A stretch of 64,000 bases of DNA from DATCYX01 sp963714425 (lineage in GTDB: Bacteria; Chloroflexota; Anaerolineae; Anaerolineales; UBA4823), in NCBI GenBank assembly GCA_963714425.1, contig CAVQOI010000006.1, forward strand, positions 116,274 through 180,273. Reading direction: 5' to 3'. The notes beneath the pieces were generated by a model. It was not told the DNA's origin. It worked only from the letters and a program-made list of their open reading frames with translations, and made no database searches. Position 1 is the stretch's first letter; each line of letters starts with the position of its first letter. Positions 46,824 to 54,820 of this stretch are shown here, piece after piece. The translations under genes were made by a program, and so were the position numbers.

Positions 46824-48995
46824 ATGATACTTCATCACGAAGGCATCATCCTTCAAAAGGGCTTTGAGTCCTTGGAAGCAGTCTCGCTGAAGGAGAAGTC
46901 ATCCACCAGAGCGGTCTTCCGCACCATGGCTGGAGATTTTGAGATTTCTTGCTTCGCTCCGGGCGTATTACGGATGAGACTTATAGTCGAACACAGCCAG
47001 CCCGATTACGGCATCCTCGATGCAGCGCCTGAAAATCTAGAGCTGAATGTTTCCAGCATACAGCATGGCTACCGGGTTCAAGCTGGTGAGGTCGCACTTG
47101 AAATTTTTGGTGATCCCATGCGCATTCGCTTTTTTCAAGACAAGAAGCTGTTGCTGCAATCGGTCACCGATCGCACCATCGAAGGACAGCTGCGCTTTTC
47201 CCCGTTTGCCAAACGCGCCGATTCCTGGTTGGTGGCGCTGGCGTTGGCAAATAGTGAACCTGTTTACGGCTTGGGTGAAAAATGGTCGGCCCTCAACCGG
47301 CGCGGGCAACTCATTCACAGCTGGAATGAGGATGCCACCACCCTCAATTCCGAGCTTTCTTATAAGAATACCCCCTTTGCTTGGAGCCCTGAAGGCTGGG
47401 GGTTGTTTATACATACTCCATCGAAAGTAACCCACGGGGTTGGGTATCCGCAGTGGTCGCATCGCTCTTATATCTTGCAAATTTTTGACGCCGAATTGGA
47501 TCTGGTCTTTATCTCTGCTGATAACCCGACGAAGATTATCGAGCGCTACACGCACTTGACTGGTAGGGCTGCTCTTCCTCCGCGCTGGAGCTATGGCATG
47601 TGGATGTCGCGCGCCTATTACCGCACGGCGGAGATTGCACTGTCGGTGGCTGAGAAACTGCGTGAACATAAAATCCCTTGCGATATGCTCTTGCTGGATG
47701 GCCGAGCCTGGCACACCATGGAAGATCGTTTTGATTTCCAATGGGACCTGGCGCGTTACCCGGATCCGGCTGATTTTGTCCAGAAACTGCGCTCAATGGG
47801 CATTCGCCTGAACCTTTGGGAATATTCCTACATCTCCACACGCAACCCATTGTTCAGCGAATTGGCCGAGAAAGGCTATCTGCTTAAGTTGCCATCCGGT
47901 GAGCCATACATCCACCGCTGGTTTCCCTGGCCGTATGACAAGAGCTGGCCACATTTGATGCCCAGCGGGATTATTGATTTCACCAATCCCGATGCGTACG
48001 ACTGGTATCGTGACCAGCACAAGCAGTTGTTTGATATTGGTGTCAGCGTGATGAAAACCGATTACGGCGAGGCAGTCCCCGATGAGGTGGTGGCTTTTAA
48101 CGGAGATAGCGGTAAACGCCTGCACAACGTCTATACCCATCTGTATAATCGCTGTGTGTACGAGGCAACGGAATTGTTCAGCCACGATGAACCAATGGTC
48201 TGGGGACGGGCAGCATGGGCTGGCGGGCAGCGCTACCCCGTGCAGTGGGGCGGCGACCCGCAATCGGACTGGGAAGGTCTGGCGGCTTCCATCCGTGGCG
48301 GTCAAGCCTGGGGTATGAGCGGGGGCCCATTCTATGCCCACGACATTGGCGGATTCGCAATTGGCAATCCTGAACCAGAGCTGTACATCCGCTGGGCACA
48401 GGCTGGTGTAATGTCCTCGCACACTCGTTTTCATGGGCTGGGCGAGCGGGAGCCCTGGGTTTATGGCGACGAAGCAGAGGAAATTATCCGCAAGTGGCTG
48501 GCCTGGCGCTACCAGCTTATTCCCTACTTGCAGGGCTGCGCTCTCGAGGCCAGTCAGACTGGACTTCCAGTGATGCGCTCGATGGTGCTGTCTTTCCCCG
48601 ACGATCGAATTGCCTGGCAATTCGACCAGCAATATATGCTGGGAGGCTCTTTACTGGTGGTCCCTGTGGTTGTGCCAGGTGGAAAGGCGCGTTTCTATCT
48701 GCCAGATGGTAAATGGTTTGACATCTGGAACCAGACCTGGCTGCAGGGGCCGGGGCTATTCGAGCGAGATGTGCCCCTGGATCATATTCCGGTATTTGGG
48801 CGCGAAGGGACGATTATTCCGCTCGGCCCGGCTGTCCAACATACCGGAGAGCTCAAAGCCGGGTTAGACCTGGAACAAGTTTGGGCGTTTGGAACACCCC
48901 AAAACGGAATGCTGCTGCCAGGTTTAAATATAAGCATTTTATCCGGCGGTACATTATCCAATCTTCCGCCAGATGTGAAAATCCAGGTAAAGTAA
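46824..48995 (+). CDS. GH31 alpha-glycosidase, likely sulfoquinovosidase or related
   Basis: The 723 residues show a complete GH31 outline: RWSYGMWMSRAYY, the nucleophile motif KTDYGE (Asp at about 412) and the acid/base Asp in WGGDPQSDWEG (about 477), then FYAHDIGGF, with a beta-sandwich end. The motif is nearest to YicI-type alpha-xylosidases (KTDFGE). In SQ pathways the glycosidase is also GH31 (YihQ/SftG type). An unusual GRAW segment follows the strand where YicI has CFWM, and could be part of a sulfonate pocket. The start at 46824 follows from the position of the first conserved strand; the ribosome site is weak. No signal peptide, so it acts in the cytoplasm after import. Confidence 0.85.
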   Translation: MILHHEGIILQKGFESLEAVSLKEKSSTRAVFRTMAGDFEISCFAPGVLRMRLIVEHSQPDYGILDAAPENLELNVSSIQHGYRVQAGEVALEIFGDPMRIRFFQDKKLLLQSVTDRTIEGQLRFSPFAKRADSWLVALALANSEPVYGLGEKWSALNRRGQLIHSWNEDATTLNSELSYKNTPFAWSPEGWGLFIHTPSKVTHGVGYPQWSHRSYILQIFDAELDLVFISADNPTKIIERYTHLTGRAALPPRWSYGMWMSRAYYRTAEIALSVAEKLREHKIPCDMLLLDGRAWHTMEDRFDFQWDLARYPDPADFVQKLRSMGIRLNLWEYSYISTRNPLFSELAEKGYLLKLPSGEPYIHRWFPWPYDKSWPHLMPSGIIDFTNPDAYDWYRDQHKQLFDIGVSVMKTDYGEAVPDEVVAFNGDSGKRLHNVYTHLYNRCVYEATELFSHDEPMVWGRAAWAGGQRYPVQWGGDPQSDWEGLAASIRGGQAWGMSGGPFYAHDIGGFAIGNPEPELYIRWAQAGVMSSHTRFHGLGEREPWVYGDEAEEIIRKWLAWRYQLIPYLQGCALEASQTGLPVMRSMVLSFPDDRIAWQFDQQYMLGGSLLVVPVVVPGGKARFYLPDGKWFDIWNQTWLQGPGLFERDVPLDHIPVFGREGTIIPLGPAVQHTGELKAGLDLEQVWAFGTPQNGMLLPGLNISILSGGTLSNLPPDVKIQVK

Positions 48996-49007
48996 AAGGA
49001 GTCGGTC

Positions 49008-49670
49008 ATGCAATTTTTTCTTGATAGTGCTCATGTCCACGAAATTAAATACGCCCTAGATGCTTTTAACATTGATGGGGTTACCACTAACCCGCGCCAT
49101 GTGCAGGTCTCAGGTAAGCCGTTTATGACGATCATCCACGAGATCGCCAAATTGGTAGAAGGCACTGAAAAGACTGTTTCAGTGGAAGTCAATCCGCATT
49201 TTATGACCTATGAAGAGATGATGCCGGAGGCGGAAAAGCTCGCCGCGATTTCCCCTAATTTTGTGATCAAGTTGCAATGTGTGGAGCCGGCTTTCAAAGC
49301 AATTGAGGCACTTTCGAAGAAAGATATTCGTGTCAACTGCACCCTGATTTTTTCAGCAATGCAGGCTTTACAGGCGATGCGCTCCGGGGCGTATTACGTT
49401 TCCCCGTTCATTGGCTGGAAGGAAGCCAATGGCGAGGACGTTAAGGCTTTTATTGATGACATCGTCACCATTCGCGATAACTATGACTTTGATTCACAAA
49501 TCATTGTGGCTGCAGTGCGGAATGCTCGCCAGGTGATTGATGCCGCAGTGATGGGCGCAGATATTGTCACAGCCGGGTTGTCGGTCTACCAGGAAGGTTT
49601 CCAGCACCCATACACCCAGGAAGGGATTCAGAAATTTACCCAGTTCTGGGATAAGACCCCATACGAATAG
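49008..49670 (+). CDS. Transaldolase/fructose-6-phosphate aldolase-like enzyme, likely sulfofructose transaldolase
   Basis: The 220 residues form a TIM barrel of the small transaldolase/FSA type. DGVTTNPRHV replaces the usual TTNPSL, the Schiff-base Lys is in NFVIKLQ, and SPFIGW replaces SPFVGR. The Arg in GR helps to bind the phosphate of normal substrates, so its Trp replacement suggests a non-phosphate substrate. In the SFT/TAL pathway, SftT cleaves 6-deoxy-6-sulfofructose into 3-sulfolactaldehyde while transferring dihydroxyacetone to glyceraldehyde-3-phosphate. AAGGAG precedes the ATG. Fold certain; specific reaction inferred. Confidence 0.8.
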   Translation: MQFFLDSAHVHEIKYALDAFNIDGVTTNPRHVQVSGKPFMTIIHEIAKLVEGTEKTVSVEVNPHFMTYEEMMPEAEKLAAISPNFVIKLQCVEPAFKAIEALSKKDIRVNCTLIFSAMQALQAMRSGAYYVSPFIGWKEANGEDVKAFIDDIVTIRDNYDFDSQIIVAAVRNARQVIDAAVMGADIVTAGLSVYQEGFQHPYTQEGIQKFTQFWDKTPYE

Positions 49671-49722
49671 GTTGTGTGTTTGTTAGGCGATCTGATTCAA
49701 CCAACCTCAAGGAGGTAAAAAG

Positions 49723-50034
49723 ATGAAAAAAGGTATTTTATTACACGCTGCAAGCGATGATGTCGGTGTGGCTGTCATGGACTTGAAGGCTGGCGACGAA
49801 ATTGGCGTGGCGACTCTTGAAGGTAAAGATGTCAAGCAGATTAAGCTGGTCAGTGATGTGCCTTTGGGCCACAAGGTTGCCATGCGCGACTTGGCTCTCG
49901 AAAAACAGGTCATCGAGTATGGACGCGTCATTGGTTACGCCGTAGCCTCAATTGCGGCGGGCGAGCACGTGCATATTCATAATCTCAAAAGTTTGCGCTG
50001 GGCTGCCAGTAAGTCCCAGGTTCTTGAGAAATAG
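49723..50034 (+). CDS. suyA: (R)-sulfolactate sulfo-lyase small subunit (SuyA)
   Basis: The 103-residue SAF-domain protein has SDVPLGHKVAMRDLA and EHVHIHNLKSLRW. Altronate dehydratase N-termini end in HNTRT, whereas SuyA ends in HNLK..RW, so SuyA is the better fit. SuyAB cleaves (R)-3-sulfolactate into pyruvate and sulfite. SuyA is a separate small subunit, as here, with SuyB encoded immediately after (8 bases). AGGAGG precedes the ATG. The main alternative is a split UxaA-like sugar-acid dehydratase. Confidence 0.82.
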   Translation: MKKGILLHAASDDVGVAVMDLKAGDEIGVATLEGKDVKQIKLVSDVPLGHKVAMRDLALEKQVIEYGRVIGYAVASIAAGEHVHIHNLKSLRWAASKSQVLEK

Positions 50035-50042
50035 GAGGTCTC

Positions 50043-51209
50043 ATGGCTACGTATATAGATATTCCCCTGACTGGTTACCGTCGTGAAAACAACCGGGTCG
50101 GTATTCGCAATCATGTTCTGATTCTCTCGGTGGATGATATTTCTAATGCGTCTGTTGAGGGCGTAGCGAATGTGATCCGTGGTACGACAGCCCTCCCCCA
50201 CCCATACGGACGCCTGCAGTTTGGCGATGACCTGGAGCTTACCTTCAACACGCTGATTGGTACTGGTCGCAACCCGAACGTAGCCGCCGTGGTGGTGATC
50301 GGCATCGAGCCGAAATGGACTGATTACATTGTCACAGGAATCGCCGAAACCGGTAAGCCCGTTGCCGGATTCAGCATCGAACGATATGGCGATTTGAAAA
50401 CCATCGAGAGGGCTTCCCGCAAGGCCAAAGAATTTGTCCATTATGCCACCGCACTTCCCCGCGTGCCGGTGAACTGGGAAGAAATTTGGGTATCGACCAA
50501 ATGCGGCGAATCAGACACCACCAGCGGTCTGGCCTCCAACCCAACGGTTGGACGCGTCTTTGAGCGCCTGGAGAAGATTGGCAGTACACTGATCTTTGGT
50601 GAGACCACCGAAGTGACCGGCGCTGAAGACAAGATTATGGAACAGTGCGCCACACCCATCGTTGCCGCCCAGTTCAAGGCGGCTTTTGATAACTATCAGG
50701 AGCTGGTCGAATCGCAGGGTGTCAGCTTGCTCGGCACCCAACCGACGGAAGGCAATATTCGTGGCGGGCTTTCCACAATCGAAGAAAAAGCCCTGGGCAA
50801 TGTTGAGAAAATGGGGCGTTGTAAAGTCGCATCATTTCTCGAACCCGCGGAGGAGCCCAAAGGCCCAGGCCTGCACTTCATGGACTCGTCGAGTGCTGCT
50901 GCAGAGATGGTGACGCTCTGCTGTGCGGCTGGTGCGGTGGCGCATCTCTTCACCACCGGGCAGGGAAACATTGTTGGCAATAAAATCGAGCCAGTTATCA
51001 AGCTTTCGGCCAACCCGCTGACTGTTGAGACCATGTCTGAGCATATCGACGTAGACCTATCAGGCCTGCTGCGCTTTGATTACAATCTGGATGGTGCTGC
51101 AGATCACGTGTTGGAAATGCTTGCCAACACTGTTAACGGCCGACTGACAAGTGCTGAAACATTGCATCACGACGAGTTTGTGATAACCAAGCTCTATCGC
51201 AGCGCATAA
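50043..51209 (+). CDS. suyB: (R)-sulfolactate sulfo-lyase large subunit (SuyB)
   Basis: The 388 residues match the large subunit of the UxaA/SuyB family: YRRENNRVGIRNHV, NVIRGTTALPHPYGRLQFG, NPNVAAVVVIGIEP, CGESDTTSGLASNPTVG, FMDSSSAAAEMVTL and MSEHIDVDLSGLL. The C-terminal end and the LPHPYGR-type segment fit sulfolactate sulfo-lyase rather than altronate dehydratase. The reaction, with SuyA, is (R)-3-sulfolactate to pyruvate and sulfite; it releases the sulfur of organosulfonates. AGGAGG lies before the ATG. The terminator just after (51222-51276) suggests that transcription may partly end here. Confidence 0.85.
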   Translation: MATYIDIPLTGYRRENNRVGIRNHVLILSVDDISNASVEGVANVIRGTTALPHPYGRLQFGDDLELTFNTLIGTGRNPNVAAVVVIGIEPKWTDYIVTGIAETGKPVAGFSIERYGDLKTIERASRKAKEFVHYATALPRVPVNWEEIWVSTKCGESDTTSGLASNPTVGRVFERLEKIGSTLIFGETTEVTGAEDKIMEQCATPIVAAQFKAAFDNYQELVESQGVSLLGTQPTEGNIRGGLSTIEEKALGNVEKMGRCKVASFLEPAEEPKGPGLHFMDSSSAAAEMVTLCCAAGAVAHLFTTGQGNIVGNKIEPVIKLSANPLTVETMSEHIDVDLSGLLRFDYNLDGAADHVLEMLANTVNGRLTSAETLHHDEFVITKLYRSA

Positions 51210-51221
51210 CTTGTTTTCCAC

Positions 51222-51276
51222 GAAACGCAAAGCGTAATGCGAGCAGTGTTCGTTTTATACTTTGCGTTTCTTTTTT
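51222..51276 (+). terminator. Rho-independent terminator after suyB
   Basis: GAAACGCAAAG (51222-51232) pairs with CTTTGCGTTTC (51260-51270) over 11 bp, with a 27-base loop, and TTTTTT follows. The long loop suggests partial attenuation rather than full stop, as the downstream genes have no visible promoter. Confidence 0.6.
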
Positions 51277-51304
51277 GGGAAATTATTTCAAAGGTTTATT
51301 CACT

Positions 51305-52420
51305 TTGACACCATTCAATAATCTTTGGCAGAATTTTCTAGCCGAATTGAAACTAGCCTGGACAGGTTTGCATCTTGTTCTGGGGGTTGCCCTTGTTAGC
51401 AGGTTTCTTCACGGATTAATTTCGAACCCAACACTCAATAAATCCGTGAGCGAAATCCTGGTGGCTGTTCTGCTGGGGTTGTATCTTCGTAATCGGATTG
51501 GCTTGGGCGAAAGCACCAAGGCCGGGATAAAATTCTCCATCCAGCGCATTCTCCGGTTTGGGATTATCCTGCTGGGCCTGCGCCTTAGTCTCCAGGATGT
51601 AGCCGCTACTGGCTTGAAAGCGCTTGTGCTGGTCACTATTTGCATCACCGTGGCTTTGATCCTGGCCTATTTAGCTGGTCGCATTTTCAACGTTCCTCCT
51701 CGCCTGGCAGCCTTAATCGGTGTAGGCACAGCCATTTGTGGTAATACTGCCATCGTAGCTACTGCTCCGGTGATCGAAGCAGATGAAGAAGAGATGAGCT
51801 TTGCTGTGGCGACCATTACACTTTTTGGCCTGCTCGCCGTACTGACTTACCCCATCATCGGCCACTTGTTAGGGCTTACCGACCGCGCGTTTGGCTTGTG
51901 GGCTGGCACGGCGGTGAATGACACCTCCCAGGTGGTGGCGGTTGGGGCAATCTACAGTGGAGTCGCTCTTGATGTGGCGACGATTGTCAAATTAACTCGC
52001 AACACGCTCATGGCTCCCCTCATTGTGCTTTTCGGCCTTGTGTACACTCGCGGACTGAAAAATAAAATCAGCGCAAAAGCTGCTGATGCCTCGCGCCTGA
52101 GCTGGAATAAACTCATCCCAGGTTTTGTAATAGGCTTCCTGGTCATGTCGCTTCTTCGCACGCTGGGGGTAGCGCTAGGTATCTTGCCGCAAAATGTTTC
52201 CAATCCTGGTGATTTGCTGTTTGCCGCTAATATCTTGAATATCTTTGACCAAACATCGAAATTTGCTATTCTGATGGCGCTGGCCGGGGTCGGCTTGAAC
52301 ACGGACCTTTCGAACCTACGTCGGATTGGTTTCAAGCCCCTGATCGTTGGCACCTGCGTAGCTGTCATCCTGGCTATCTTTAGCTTGAGCCTGATATTGT
52401 TCACCCCGCTGGGAGCCTGA
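51305..52420 (+). CDS. YeiH-family putative sulfate/sulfite exporter (PF03601)
   Basis: About 372 residues with ten or so membrane helices and the family patterns GVGTAICGNTAIVATAP and GTAVNDTSQVVAVG. Members of this family were named putative sulfate exporters; experimental evidence for many is thin. Between a sulfo-lyase and a racemase, export of toxic sulfite made by SuyAB is the natural reading. The start is uncertain: no ATG exists in the right place; TTG at 51305 has AAAGG about 10 bases upstream, TTG at 51275 has none. The stop is 2 bases before the next start. Confidence 0.78.
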   Translation: MTPFNNLWQNFLAELKLAWTGLHLVLGVALVSRFLHGLISNPTLNKSVSEILVAVLLGLYLRNRIGLGESTKAGIKFSIQRILRFGIILLGLRLSLQDVAATGLKALVLVTICITVALILAYLAGRIFNVPPRLAALIGVGTAICGNTAIVATAPVIEADEEEMSFAVATITLFGLLAVLTYPIIGHLLGLTDRAFGLWAGTAVNDTSQVVAVGAIYSGVALDVATIVKLTRNTLMAPLIVLFGLVYTRGLKNKISAKAADASRLSWNKLIPGFVIGFLVMSLLRTLGVALGILPQNVSNPGDLLFAANILNIFDQTSKFAILMALAGVGLNTDLSNLRRIGFKPLIVGTCVAVILAIFSLSLILFTPLGA

Positions 52421-52422
52421 AG

Positions 52423-53683
52423 ATGGAAATTCGCCTCCCCTACGGGCACTCGTTCCTGGTAGCCCACATTCCCGACCATTTTGGCGTGGATATCATCGAA
52501 GCGCCAAAAACCCCTCCCTCCACCGATCCATTGGGGGTCGTCCGCGCCGCACTGGACAATTTGCTGGGCGATGTGAGTTGGACTGATTTTGGACAAGCGC
52601 GCTCAGTCGCTATTGCCATCAACGATAAGACACGCCCAGTACCGCACCACCAGCTTTTGCCGCCGTTGTTGGAGCGTCTTGCCACCATCGGCATTCCTGA
52701 CTCGGTAGTCACCCTGTACGTTGCCGTAGGTACGCACCCACCGATGGCGTCTAATGAATTCCCAGCCATCTTGCCGGCCGACATCATTACACGCTACAAG
52801 GTAGTCTCGCATGATTCAGAAAACGATGACCTGCTGATTAACCTGGGGGAAACATCCCGCGGCACACCCGTCTGGTCGAATAAAGACTACGTCCAGTCAG
52901 ATTTCAAGATCGTTATTGGCAACATCGAGCCACACCAGTTCGCAGGCTTCTCCGGCGGCGTCAAAAGCGCGGCCATTGGGCTTTCGGCCCTAAAAACCAT
53001 CAACCGCAACCATGCGCTGATGACACATCCTGATTCGCAGTTGGGTGAATACGAAACCAACCCGGCTCGCCAGGACATCGATGAAATTGGGCAGAAAATT
53101 AGGCGTGCACCTGGCGCTCAATGCTGTTCTGAATCAAAACAAGCAAATAGTCCACGCCCTGGCTGGCGACCCGCGCCTGGTAGTGCACACCGGGGTGGAA
53201 CTCTCACGGCAGGTCTGCCAGGTGGCTGTCCGGCAAAAATATCAGTTGATGATTTCATCTCCTGGAGGGCATCCCAAAGACATCAATGTTTACCAGGCCC
53301 AAAAAGGACTGGCACACGCCGCTCTGATCACGCGACCTGGAGGCACGGTCATCCTCGCCGCAGCCTGCCCCGAAGGTTCGGGGAGTCAGCACTACGAAGA
53401 ATGGATGCTTGATAAGCACTCCTACGCCGAGGTATTACAGCGTTTCAGCGACGAAGGCTTCCGCATTGGACCACACAAGGCCTACCAGATAGCGCGCGAT
53501 GCATCCCAACTACGTCTGTTGTGCTGTTCCCAAATGGACGAGGCGCTCGCACGCGCCCTGTTGCTCAACCCCGTGCGCGACCTTCAAACCGCTGTCGACC
53601 TGGCCCTGGCTGACCTGCAACCCGGAGAGCACATCGGAATCCTACCCCATGCCTCTTCCACGATCCCATACCTTCGGAAGTGA
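52423..53683 (+). CDS. LarA-family nickel-pincer hydroxyacid racemase, one frameshift
   Basis: Two overlapping frames (52423-53412 and about 53095-53683) join when one A is removed from AAAA at 53094-53098, giving GQKLGVHLAL and about 420 residues, the normal LarA length. Conserved LarA residues are present: INDKTRPVP, GTHPPM, PHQFAGFSGGVK (His and Lys for the Ni-pincer cofactor) and NRNHAL. LarA racemises lactate; homologues act on other alpha-hydroxy acids. Between a sulfolactate lyase and an aldehyde oxidoreductase, a sulfolactate racemase converting (S) to (R) is a fitting role. The pincer biosynthesis genes LarB, LarC and LarE are not in the window. GGGAG lies 7 bases before the ATG. Confidence 0.75.
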
Positions 53684-53691
53684 TTTCTTAT

Positions 53692-54798
53692 ATGCAATCC
53701 GCCAATTCCGAATTCCAGACTAAAATTACCATCCTGCGCAAACTGATTGATGAACATGGTGTAGATGCGCTGGTTTTACGGCGGGTGGGTAGTTTCGCCT
53801 GGGCGACGTGCGGCGCGGCCTCTTACGTAAACACCGCCACCACCGAGGGAGCTGCCTCTCTTGTAATTAGCCGCGAGCAACTCTTTTTGGTCACAAACAA
53901 CATCGAAGCACCTCGTTTGGAGAATGAGGAAAAGCTGGCGGACCAGGGTTGGGAATTCCGAATTTCTCCCTGGGCTACCCCTCTTTTGGCGCTACAAAAT
54001 TTGATCTCCGGCCTCTCGCTGGCTTCGGATGTACCCTTTCCTGGCTCGAAAGATATTAGCGCCGAAATTGCGCGCCTCCGCTCTCACCTGACCCCCGAAG
54101 AAGGAAAGCGCATGCGCCAATTGGGGAGGTTGTGTGTTGAAACTCTGGAAGCGGCAGCCCGGGTTCTCCGTCCTGGCCTCAGTGAGTTCCAATTGGCGGC
54201 ATTGCTTGGCAGCGAAGCCCAACAGCGAGGAATCCAGCCAATCGTAAACTTGATTGCCACCGACGAGCGCATCTACCGCTACCGCCATCCACTGCCTACC
54301 GAGAAAATATTGGATAAATACGCCATGCTGGTGCTGAGCGGCCGCCGCTGGGGACTGGTATGTTCGATGACGCGGTTGGTGCATTTTGGCCCGCTGCCGG
54401 ATGATTTGCGCCGCCGTATTTCTGCCACGGCTCGGGTGAACGCCGCCTTAATCGCGAACTCACGCCCTGGTCGCAGCTTGGGCGATGCCCTTTCTCTGGG
54501 GCAACAAGCCTATGCTAGGGAAGGCTTCCCGGAGGAATGGCGGCAGCACCACCAGGGCGGTGTGGTCGGCTACGAGCCGCGCGAAGTTCTTGCCACGCCC
54601 GGCTCCAACGATATCATTGCCCTGGGACAGGCGCTGGCCTGGAATCCATCCATTGCCGGAGCAAAAATGGAAGATACCATCCTGGTTGGGGCGCAGTCCA
54701 ATGAAATATTGACCACCACTTCTATGTGGCCGCAGACATCAATACAAATTCCTGACCAGACCGGTGAAATTCCCTGTTCATTGGCTCTGGAACTTTAA
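53692..54798 (+). CDS. Degenerate M24 (pita-bread/creatinase-fold) protein
   Basis: About 368 residues with an M24-type outline: an N-terminal creatinase-like domain, RLRSHLTPEEGKRMRQLGR, and C-terminal HHQGGVVGYEPRE and NPSIAGAKMEDTIL. The metal ligands of methionine/Xaa-Pro peptidases appear mostly missing: the Asp-Asp pair is replaced (LVCSMTRLVH for a D...D strand) and the GHxxGL His shift is imperfect. It may therefore be a non-metal hydrolase as in creatinase, or a binding protein. It starts at ATG 53692 with GGAAG upstream, overlapping none of LarA. Its role in the pathway is unknown. Confidence 0.6.
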   Translation: MQSANSEFQTKITILRKLIDEHGVDALVLRRVGSFAWATCGAASYVNTATTEGAASLVISREQLFLVTNNIEAPRLENEEKLADQGWEFRISPWATPLLALQNLISGLSLASDVPFPGSKDISAEIARLRSHLTPEEGKRMRQLGRLCVETLEAAARVLRPGLSEFQLAALLGSEAQQRGIQPIVNLIATDERIYRYRHPLPTEKILDKYAMLVLSGRRWGLVCSMTRLVHFGPLPDDLRRRISATARVNAALIANSRPGRSLGDALSLGQQAYAREGFPEEWRQHHQGGVVGYEPREVLATPGSNDIIALGQALAWNPSIAGAKMEDTILVGAQSNEILTTTSMWPQTSIQIPDQTGEIPCSLALEL

Positions 54799-54820
54799 CG
54801 GTATATTTAGGAGACACGCT

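Noticed and set aside
41830..49670. Ordinary xyloside/fucose operon
   Set aside because: The YicI-like motif and the isomerase fold would allow it, but a pentose or fucose pathway would need a kinase or aldolase of its own and would not explain SuyAB.
49723..51209. Split altronate dehydratase (UxaA) rather than SuyAB
   Set aside because: The HNLK..RW end of the small subunit and the LPHPYGRLQFG and SGLL segments of the large subunit fit SuyAB, and the exporter and racemase context fits sulfonate use. It remains the main alternative.
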